Assembly (NCBI GenBank): GCA_023413605.1
Contig: JAEZPL010000553.1
Span: forward strand, 1 to 5,517
Source: Pseudomonadota bacterium
Lineage (GTDB): Bacteria; Pseudomonadota; Alphaproteobacteria; Azospirillales; Azospirillaceae
Length of the DNA stretch: 5,517 bases
Direction: 5' to 3'
Program-made: the position numbers and the translations under genes
Notes under the pieces: generated by a model
Seen by the model: only the letters and a program-made list of their open reading frames with translations
What the model was told of the DNA's origin: nothing
Database searches by the model: none
Part shown: positions 1-4,196 of the stretch, in pieces
How the letters are laid out: each line of letters begins with the position of its first letter
Numbering within the stretch: the first letter of the stretch is position 1

Positions 1-186
1 CAGTCGCCCATCTACGGCATGCCGATCCTCGACGTGGAGAAGGCCAAGACGGTGTTCTTCATCAAGCGCGGCATGGCCGCCGGCTACGCCGGCGTCGAGA
101 ACGAGCTGTTCTTCCGTCCCAACACCAAGATGCTGTTCGGCGACGCCAAGAAGGTCACCGAGGAGGTGGTTAAGGCCACCGAGTAA
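1..186 (+). CDS. pntB: NAD(P) transhydrogenase subunit beta, C-terminal fragment (5' end outside window)
   Basis: The window opens inside this gene; 61 codons and a TAA stop (184-186) remain. The proton-translocating transhydrogenase of the inner membrane couples hydride transfer between NADH and NADP+ to proton flow. PntB carries membrane helices and the NADP(H)-binding domain III, and this fragment is the end of domain III. The recognisable family signature is the run GMPILDVEKAK, then FIKRGMAAGYAGVENELFF, then NTKMLFGDAKK, which matches the PntB C-terminus (in E. coli: KRSMNTGYAGVQNPLFF and NTHMLFGDAK, recalled from memory). The KR-x-M-x-x-GYAG segment contacts NADP(H) in the family. No frameshift or substitution is visible. 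The pntA genes are expected upstream, outside the window. A strong terminator follows 22 bases after the stop, so transcription of the pnt operon should end here. Confidence 0.95.
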   Translation, partial: QSPIYGMPILDVEKAKTVFFIKRGMAAGYAGVENELFFRPNTKMLFGDAKKVTEEVVKATE

Positions 187-207
187 CGGGCCGCTGTTTT
201 TAAAAAG

Positions 208-243
208 AAAGCCCCTTTCCGGTTTTGCCGGAAAGGGGCTTTT
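208..243 (+). terminator. Intrinsic terminator after pntB, probably bidirectional
   Basis: A perfect 15-bp stem (208-222 pairs with 228-242; arm AAAGCCCCTTTCCGG) closes a 5-base loop TTTTG. On the plus strand the stem runs into TTTT and then T-rich sequence. On the minus strand the stem is followed by CTTTCTTTTT (complement of 201-210), so it can also terminate transcripts of the convergent CBS-BON gene that read past 335. It lies 22 bases after the pntB stop. Confidence 0.93.
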
Positions 244-261
244 CCTGTTGTTTTCCTGTTG
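240..261. repeat. Perfect tandem repeat of an 11-mer
   Basis: TTTTCCTGTTG occurs twice in direct succession (240-250 and 251-261). The first copy overlaps the T-tail of the pntB terminator. It looks like a small tandem duplication; no function is implied. Confidence 0.8.
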
Positions 262-300
262 GGGTGTTTGGTGGTGCAAACAGTGTTGCCCCCACCCTAA

Positions 301-325
301 CCCTCCCCCGCTGGGCGGGGGAGGG
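301..325. repeat. GC-rich palindromic (REP-like) element in the convergent intergenic gap
   Basis: A perfect 11-bp inverted repeat, CCCTCCCCCGC (301-311) and GCGGGGGAGGG (315-325), encloses a 3-base loop TGG. It is preceded by CCCCCACCCTAA. Elements of this form are common extragenic palindromes in GC-rich proteobacteria (recalled, not searched). The element starts 10 bases beyond the stop of the minus-strand CBS-BON gene and would form a very stable hairpin in its mRNA, so it may protect the 3' end or help terminate. It has no clean T-tract on the minus strand (GGGTTAGGG follows), so it is not a canonical terminator. Only one copy lies in this window, so its repetitive nature cannot be shown here. 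Confidence 0.7.
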
Positions 326-334
326 GATTTTGGA

Positions 335-1039
335 TCAGAACCCAATCGCCCCTTCGGCGACGTGGTCGATGACGGCGAGGTGGTTCTCGACCCGTTTGAC
401 GCCTGGCGTGGTCTCCGCGGCGACGCGCAGGGCGTCGCGCTGGGAGTCGGTGCGAACGCTGCCCCAGAGGTGCACGACGCCGTTGCGCACGACGATGTTG
501 TCGCTGATCTCCGGCGCCCAGGGCTCGGCGCGCAGCTTTTCCAGGATGCGGTCGCGCAGGGCGCGGTCGTCATCGGCGGCGGGCGCCACGTCCGGGGCGA
601 TGCTGGCCAGCACGTGCAGCAGGTTCGCCCGGCTGATGATTCCGACCAGCTTGCCGTCGCGCATGACGGGAACGCGCTTGATACGGTTGGCTTCCATCAT
701 CCGGACGACCTCCTCCAGCGGGGTTTCCTCGTTCGCCGAGATGATGGTGCTGGACATGGTGTCGCGCACGGTGCGGCCGTGGGACTTGGTGTAGTCCGCC
801 GCCTGGGTCGGGGCGTGGCCGGCCAGCATGGCAAGCCACCAGGAAGCGCGGCGCACCGTGCCGGTTTCCGCCCGGCGCAGCAGGTCTCCTTCGCTGATGA
901 CACCCACCAGGCGCCCGGTTGCGTCGCAGACGGGAAGGCCGCTGATCCGGTTTTCCAGCATGCGTTGCGCCGCCTCCGCCACCGTGGCGTCGGGGGCGAT
1001 GGTGATGACCTGACGGGTCATGATGTCTGCGGCTTTCAT
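335..1039 (-). CDS. CBS-CBS-BON domain protein (probable adenylate-sensing regulatory protein)
   Basis: A 234-residue soluble protein with no signal peptide or membrane segment. Residues about 1-57 form the first CBS motif (MKAADIMTRQVITIAPDATV, then RISGLPVCD and LVGVISEGDLLRR). Residues about 91-147 form the second (VRDTMSS, KRVPVMRDGKLVGIISRANLLHVL). Residues about 157-225 form a BON domain (RDRILEKLRAEPW, VVRNGVVHLWGSVRTDSQRDALRVAAETTPGV). Paired CBS motifs commonly bind AMP, ATP or other adenosyl ligands; BON domains bind lipids or mediate protein contacts. The architecture is widespread in proteobacteria with no agreed function, so I give no gene symbol. The start at 1039 is chosen because GGAGG lies 7 bases upstream and the CBS motif begins at once; a longer in-frame reading to 1255 adds 72 residues without domain character and runs through a terminator hairpin. 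It is convergent with pntB and divergent from the oxalate genes. Two copies of the CGGTATACCA-type repeat lie upstream. Confidence 0.9.
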   Translation of the reverse strand: MKAADIMTRQVITIAPDATVAEAAQRMLENRISGLPVCDATGRLVGVISEGDLLRRAETGTVRRASWWLAMLAGHAPTQAADYTKSHGRTVRDTMSSTIISANEETPLEEVVRMMEANRIKRVPVMRDGKLVGIISRANLLHVLASIAPDVAPAADDDRALRDRILEKLRAEPWAPEISDNIVVRNGVVHLWGSVRTDSQRDALRVAAETTPGVKRVENHLAVIDHVAEGAIGF

Positions 1040-1046
1040 GGCGCTT

Positions 1047-1051
1047 CCTCC
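1047..1051 (-). promoter_or_regulatory. Ribosome binding site that fixes the CBS-BON start
   Basis: GGAGG on the minus strand (complement of 1047-1051, extended as GGAGGAAG) lies 7 bases upstream of the ATG at 1039-1037. It is a near-ideal Shine-Dalgarno site and decides the start against the 72-codon longer reading. Confidence 0.9.
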
Positions 1052-1077
1052 TATCACGATTTTCGTTGATCGCCGCA

Positions 1078-1087
1078 GTGTACACCA
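1078..1087 (+). promoter_or_regulatory. Degenerate GntR-type operator copy near the CBS-BON start
   Basis: GTGTACACCA matches 7 of 10 positions of the CGGTATACCA repeat and shares the following AAT with the copy at 1119. It contains the 8-bp palindrome GTGTACAC (1078-1085). On the minus strand it overlaps TACACT, a possible -10 element (4 of 6 to TATAAT) 38 bases before the CBS-BON start codon, a placement that would suit repression. No convincing -35 is visible. Confidence 0.4.
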
Positions 1088-1118
1088 AATTCGGCCACAA
1101 GCGAGGCTCCGTGGCGTA

Positions 1119-1128
1119 CGGTATACCA
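1119..1128 (+). promoter_or_regulatory. GntR/FCD-type operator, copy 2 (CGGTATACCA)
   Basis: CGGTATACCA with the perfect palindrome core GGTATACC (1120-1127). It is identical to the copies at 1278-1287 and, inverted, 1472-1481. It lies 41 bases from the degenerate copy at 1078, close to four helical turns, and 80 bases upstream of the CBS-BON start codon. Known FCD-family GntR regulators UxuR and ExuR bind TTGGTATACCAA-like sites, so the neighbouring GntR protein is the likely binder. This is inference, not shown. Confidence 0.65.
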
Positions 1129-1134
1129 AATATT

Positions 1135-1145
1135 GTCCAATGGAC
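1135..1145. repeat. 11-base palindrome next to operator copy 2
   Basis: GTCCAATGGAC is a perfect inverted repeat of GTCCA around a central A. It begins 7 bases past operator copy 2. It could be a second protein-binding site in the CBS-BON upstream region; no family can be assigned. Confidence 0.4.
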
Positions 1146-1154
1146 GGCGTCGTG

Positions 1155-1192
1155 AAAAAAGAATGGCTCCGGCGGTGATGAACCGCGGAGCC
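1155..1192 (-). terminator. Intrinsic terminator on the minus strand, inside the divergent intergenic region
   Basis: Read on the minus strand, an 11-bp stem (GGCTCC plus GCGGT, complement of 1182-1192; pairing with ACCGC and GGAGCC, complement of 1165-1176, with one bulged C at 1171) closes the loop TCATC. It is followed by ATTC and six T (complement of 1155-1160). This has the form of a rho-independent terminator. It lies 115 bases upstream of the CBS-BON start codon and downstream of no annotated gene, so it must end a small minus-strand RNA or attenuate the CBS-BON leader. On the plus strand there is no T-tract, only a preceding A-run. Confidence 0.72.
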
Positions 1193-1277
1193 GTAGGTGG
1201 GGAATCTACAGGGAGGAATGCGTGTAGTTCCAATGTCGTGTGTAACCCGAACCACGGAAGTCCGACCAACCCGAATT

Positions 1278-1287
1278 CGGTATACCA
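1278..1287 (+). promoter_or_regulatory. GntR/FCD-type operator, copy 3 (CGGTATACCA)
   Basis: Exact copy of CGGTATACCA with core GGTATACC (1279-1286). It overlaps a perfect 10-bp palindrome CCGAATTCGG (1271-1280), so two palindromes share the GG. It lies 29 bases from copy 4. Candidate binder is the FCD GntR protein encoded at 1588. Confidence 0.65.
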
Positions 1288-1306
1288 GTCATGAACGCCA
1301 TAAATA

Positions 1307-1316
1307 CCGTATACCA
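1307..1316 (+). promoter_or_regulatory. GntR/FCD-type operator, copy 4 (CCGTATACCA, one mismatch)
   Basis: Differs from the other copies at one base in the left half-site. It sits in ATACCGTATACCA, which matches the inverted copy at 1472 at 12 of 13 positions. On the minus strand it reads GGTATACGGTAT, two GGTAT units 7 bases apart, which recalls the repeated GGTATA boxes known for NanR, another FCD GntR regulator. Confidence 0.55.
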
Positions 1317-1471
1317 TATGCCAGAACGTGTGGCCTTTGCCGTCCCTGGCCGGTGCGGTGCCCGATAACGTATTGAAAACGCCTTTGAAATTGCCCCTGG
1401 CAGCGATCCCCCTCGTTAAAAAGGGAAACAGTTCGCGCTCCGAACATATTCGCTTGCGGCGTTTTGGCATC

Positions 1472-1481
1472 TGGTATACCG
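1472..1481 (-). promoter_or_regulatory. GntR/FCD-type operator, copy 5, inverted (CGGTATACCA on minus strand)
   Basis: TGGTATACCG on the plus strand is the exact reverse complement of copies 2 and 3. It is the copy nearest to the GntR gene, 106 bases upstream of its start codon, so it is the best candidate for autoregulation and control of gntR-oxc-frc. A TTGGCA hexamer (1464-1469) just upstream resembles a -35 box, but no -10 at normal spacing is clear. Confidence 0.65.
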
Positions 1482-1587
1482 TATCTCCAATCCAAGCCCG
1501 CAAGCAAAGCTGACAAGCCGGGCAACAAGCCGGCAAGGCAGGTGAAACCAGCGCGGAACGCGCGGCGGAGACAGGGACGGGAACGCC

Positions 1588-2277
1588 ATGAATCGAATGA
1601 GTTTCTCCGTAGAGCCCCTCGACCAGGGGATGAGCTTCAAGGCAAAGGCCTATCAGGCGCTCCGCCACGCCATCACGCAGATGGACATCTACGGTGAGGC
1701 CAGCGAAATCCGCCTCGACGAGCGTCAGCTCTGCGAGGCGCTGGGCGTGAGCCGGACCCCCGTGCGCGAGGCCATGGCCCTCCTGGAGCAGGAGGGCTTC
1801 ATCCGTTCGATGCCCCGCCGGGGCATCTTCGTGGTCCGCAAGACCAAGGCCGAGGTCATCGAGATGATCACGGTCTGCGCCGCCCTCGAAGGCATGGCCG
1901 CGCGCCTCTTCGTGGAACGCGCCACGGACCACAAGATGAAGGAGCTGAACGCCACCTTCGACCGCTTTTCGGAAGGCGAGCTGGCCGACCACGTCCTGGA
2001 ATATTCCGACGCGAACATCCTGTTCCACCAGTCGATCATCCAGGCGTCGGGCTGCACGCTGATCGCCGACCTGACCGACCGGTTCTTCATCCATATGCGG
2101 GCGATCCGCCGCGTCACCATGCGGCGCAGCGGACGAGCGGAAAAATCAATCGTCGAGCACCGGGAAATCATCGAAGCACTGATGAACCGGAATGCCGACC
2201 TTGCCGAGCAGCGCGTTCGCGAACACACGCTAGGCCTCGCACGCTACGTGGAACAGCACTGCGATTTTCTCGACTGA
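1588..2277 (+). CDS. GntR family transcriptional regulator, FCD (FadR-type) subfamily
   Basis: A 229-residue cytoplasmic DNA-binding protein. Residues about 17-83 form the GntR winged helix: KAYQALRHAI, then LDERQLCEALGVSRTPVREAMALLEQEGF (recognition helix about 55-70) and the wing RRGIFVV. Residues about 88-220 form the all-helical FCD ligand domain. Its expected metal-binding set is present as N143-x3-H147, H191 and H213; many FCD proteins have Asp at the first position, and Asn is a common alternative. The ligand cannot be read from sequence; oxalate or a CoA ester fits the context. The ATG at 1588 is preceded by a weak purine-rich site (AGGGACGGGA); M15 is an in-frame alternative that would still keep the winged helix. 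oxc starts 42 bases after the stop, so the regulator and enzymes may be cotranscribed. Upstream GGTATACC palindromes are its probable operators. No gene name is assigned. Confidence 0.93.
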   Translation: MNRMSFSVEPLDQGMSFKAKAYQALRHAITQMDIYGEASEIRLDERQLCEALGVSRTPVREAMALLEQEGFIRSMPRRGIFVVRKTKAEVIEMITVCAALEGMAARLFVERATDHKMKELNATFDRFSEGELADHVLEYSDANILFHQSIIQASGCTLIADLTDRFFIHMRAIRRVTMRRSGRAEKSIVEHREIIEALMNRNADLAEQRVREHTLGLARYVEQHCDFLD

Positions 2278-2302
2278 CCGATCTTGAACCTTAAAGAAGC
2301 TC

Positions 2303-2309
2303 GGGGAGG
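2303..2309 (+). promoter_or_regulatory. Ribosome binding site that fixes the oxc start
   Basis: GGGGAGG ends 10 bases before the ATG at 2320, slightly long but usable spacing. An in-frame TTG at 2284 and an ATG at 2341 have no such site, so 2320 is preferred. Confidence 0.75.
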
Positions 2310-2319
2310 ACTTACCCTT

Positions 2320-4089
2320 ATGTCAACTGCGGCTGCAACAATGCATAAGAACGAAGCCACGGCAGCGTCCGACGTCGAAACCGAACAGGCGCTGACGGAT
2401 GGCTTTCAGCTCGTCATTGACGCGCTCAAGCTCAACGGCATCGAGAACCTGTACGCCGTGCCCGGCATTCCGATCTCCGACCTGCTCCGCATGGCGCAGG
2501 GCGAAGGGATGCGCGTCATTTCCTTCCGTCATGAGCAGAACGCCGGCCACGCGGCTGCGATCGCGGGCTTCCTCACCAAGAAGCCGGGCGTGTGCCTGAC
2601 CGTGTCCGCACCGGGCTTCCTGAACGGCCTCACGGCCCTGGCGAACGCCACCACCAACTGCTTCCCGATGATCCTGATCTCCGGATCGTCCGAGCGCGAG
2701 ATCGTCGATCTCCAGCAGGGCGACTATGAGGAGATGGACCAACTCGCCATCGCCAAGCCGCTCTGCAAGGCCGCTTTCCGTATCCTGCACGCGCAGGACA
2801 TCGGCATCGGCGTCGCCCGCGCGATCCGCGCGGCGGTGTCGGGCCGCCCGGGCGGCGTTTACCTCGACCTGCCGGCGAAGCTGTTCGCGCAGGTGATCGA
2901 TGCCGCCGAGGGCGCGAAGTCGCTGGTCAAGGTCATCGACCCGGCCCCGGACCAGCTGCCGGCCCCGTCCGCCGTCGCCCGCGCCCTGGACGTGCTGAAG
3001 GGCGCAAAGCGCCCGCTGATCATCTTCGGCAAGGGCGCCGCCTATGCCCAGGCCGACGAGGCGGTCCGCGAACTCGTCGAGAAGAGCGGCATTCCGTTCC
3101 TGCAGATGAGCATGGCCAAGGGCCTGCTGCCCGACACCCACCCGCAGTCGGCCGGCGCCGCGCGCTCGACCGTGCTGAAGGACTCCGACGTCGTGGTTCT
3201 GGTCGGCGCCCGCCTGAACTGGCTGCTGTCGCACGGCAAGGGCAAGACCTGGGGCGAGCCCGGCTCGAAGAAGTTCATCCAGATCGACATCGAGCCGAAG
3301 GAGATGGACAGCAACGTCGAGATCGTCGCCCCGCTGGTCGGCGACATCGGTTCCTGCGTGTCGGCCCTGGTCGCCGGCATGGGCGGTGACTGGACCCCGC
3401 CGCCGTCCGAGTGGATTTCCACCGTCACGGCCAAGAAGGAAGCCAACATCGCCAAGATGGCGCCCAAGCTGATGAACAACAAGTCGCCGATGGACTTCCA
3501 CGGCGCGCTTGGGGCCCTGCGCCGCATCATCAAGGAGCGTCCGGACGCGATCCTCGTCAACGAGGGCGCCAACACCCTCGACCTCGCCCGCGGCATCATC
3601 GACATGTACCAGCCGCGCAAGCGCCTGGACGTCGGCACCTGGGGCGTGATGGGCATCGGCATGGGTTATGCCGTGGCGGCCGCCATCGAGACGGGCAAGC
3701 CGGTGCTGGCGATCGAGGGCGACAGCGCCTTCGGCTTCTCCGGCATGGAGGTGGAGACGGTCTGCCGGTACAACCTGCCGGTCTGCATCGTGATCTTCAA
3801 CAACAACGGCATCTATCGCGGCACCGACGTGAACCCGACCGGCGGCGCCGATCCGTCGCCGATGGTCTTCGTCCCGGACAGCCGCTACGACAAGATGATG
3901 GAGGCCTTCGGGGGCGTCGGCGTCCACGCGACGACGCCGGATGAGCTGTACCGTGCCGTTGCGGAAGCCATGGACTCCGGCAAGCCGACCCTCATCAACG
4001 CGTCCATCGACCCGGCCGCGGGCACCGAGAGCGGCAACATCGGCAGCCTGAACCCGCAGAGCGCGGTGCGCAAGGCGCCGAAGCAGTAA
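2320..4089 (+). CDS. oxc: Oxalyl-CoA decarboxylase, ThDP-dependent
   Basis: A 589-residue cytoplasmic enzyme converting oxalyl-CoA to formyl-CoA and CO2 with thiamine diphosphate and Mg2+; the family is typically about 565-585 residues. Residues about 25-190 form the ThDP N-domain with catalytic Glu72 (RHEQNAGHAAAIAGF) and Y136-E137 in GDYEEMD. About 212-350 form the Rossmann-like middle domain (VVLVGARLNWLLSHGKG, QIDIEP), which binds activating ADP in the Oxalobacter enzyme. About 395-565 form the C-domain with the Mg/ThDP motif GDSAFGF (D468) to NNN (494-496) and Y499 in GIYRG. By recalled alignment Glu72, Y136, E137 and Y499 match Oxalobacter E56, Y120, E121 and Y483. The C-terminal lid reads ESGNIGSLNP: S571 matches S553, but N573 replaces R555. 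RHEQ, DYEE and GIYRG separate it from acetolactate synthase. It follows the GntR gene by 42 bases and precedes frc by 107. Confidence 0.96.
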   Translation: MSTAAATMHKNEATAASDVETEQALTDGFQLVIDALKLNGIENLYAVPGIPISDLLRMAQGEGMRVISFRHEQNAGHAAAIAGFLTKKPGVCLTVSAPGFLNGLTALANATTNCFPMILISGSSEREIVDLQQGDYEEMDQLAIAKPLCKAAFRILHAQDIGIGVARAIRAAVSGRPGGVYLDLPAKLFAQVIDAAEGAKSLVKVIDPAPDQLPAPSAVARALDVLKGAKRPLIIFGKGAAYAQADEAVRELVEKSGIPFLQMSMAKGLLPDTHPQSAGAARSTVLKDSDVVVLVGARLNWLLSHGKGKTWGEPGSKKFIQIDIEPKEMDSNVEIVAPLVGDIGSCVSALVAGMGGDWTPPPSEWISTVTAKKEANIAKMAPKLMNNKSPMDFHGALGALRRIIKERPDAILVNEGANTLDLARGIIDMYQPRKRLDVGTWGVMGIGMGYAVAAAIETGKPVLAIEGDSAFGFSGMEVETVCRYNLPVCIVIFNNNGIYRGTDVNPTGGADPSPMVFVPDSRYDKMMEAFGGVGVHATTPDELYRAVAEAMDSGKPTLINASIDPAAGTESGNIGSLNPQSAVRKAPKQ

Positions 4090-4115
4090 CCGAACAGTCC
4101 ACCGTCGACGCGGGG

Positions 4116-4142
4116 CGGCCCGTTTTCAAAAGAAGCGGGCCG
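4116..4142 (+). other. Hairpin in the oxc-frc intergenic gap
   Basis: CGGCCCG (4116-4122) pairs with CGGGCCG (4136-4142). Inside it TTTC can pair with GAAG, including one G-T wobble and with one bulged T, around an AAAA loop. It begins 26 bases after the oxc stop. No T-tract follows (TCACCTCCC), so it is not a standard intrinsic terminator. More likely it is an mRNA-stabilising or processing hairpin that sets different levels of oxc and frc, or a weak attenuator. Confidence 0.6.
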
Positions 4143-4196
4143 TCACCTCCCAAGAATAGACGGGGACAACACCACACGAGACCCTGGGAGGGTTGC

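Larger units (their letters stand above)
1040..1587. other. Divergent intergenic region of 548 bases, lower GC than flanks
   Basis: This stretch separates the minus-strand CBS-BON gene from the plus-strand regulator. It holds the operator-like repeats at 1078, 1119, 1278, 1307 and 1472, palindromes at 1135-1145 and 1271-1280, and a minus-strand terminator at 1155-1192. I found no convincing protein gene in it: a 138-codon minus-strand frame (1470-1054) and a 52-codon plus-strand frame (1218-1376) lack suitably spaced ribosome binding sites and family resemblance. Its base composition is visibly more AT-rich than the genes, as expected for a regulatory region. The section from about 1320 to 1460 shows nothing I can name. 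Confidence 0.75.

Noticed and set aside
240..261. Tandem TTTTCCTGTTG as a CRISPR-like or iteron array
   Set aside because: Only two abutting copies with no spacers; best explained as a simple tandem duplication in the terminator tail.
1040..1255. 72-residue N-terminal extension of the CBS-BON protein from 1255
   Set aside because: The internal ATG at 1039 has an ideal ribosome site and starts exactly at the CBS motif; the extension has no domain character and runs through the terminator hairpin.
1218..1376. A 52-codon plus-strand ORF starting at ATG directly after GGGAGGA
   Set aside because: The GGAGG is only one base from the ATG, too close for initiation; the product is Arg-rich without recognisable features and spans operator copies 3 and 4.
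1054..1470. A 138-codon open frame on the minus strand (MPKRRKRICS...) across the intergenic region
   Set aside because: No Shine-Dalgarno at usable distance (nearest GGAG about 17 bases upstream), it reads through the minus-strand terminator and three operator copies, and the product resembles no family I know. Its length is somewhat surprising for this lower-GC stretch, so minus-strand ribosome profiling would be decisive.
2284..2319. Alternative oxc start at TTG 2284, adding 12 residues
   Set aside because: No ribosome site precedes the TTG, whereas GGGGAGG lies inside the proposed extension and serves the ATG at 2320.
2323..3927. A 534-codon open frame antisense to oxc, and a 445-codon frame antisense to frc (4143-5480)
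   Set aside because: Long antisense frames are normal in GC-rich genes with third-position G/C bias. The products (rich in Ala, Arg, Asp, His, Val) resemble shadow translations, while the plus-strand frames are clear Oxc and Frc.
2320..4089. Acetolactate synthase or glyoxylate carboligase instead of Oxc
   Set aside because: The ThDP fold is shared, but RHEQNAGHAAA, GDYEEMDQ, the lid ESGNIGSLNP and the adjacent frc are specific for oxalyl-CoA decarboxylase.
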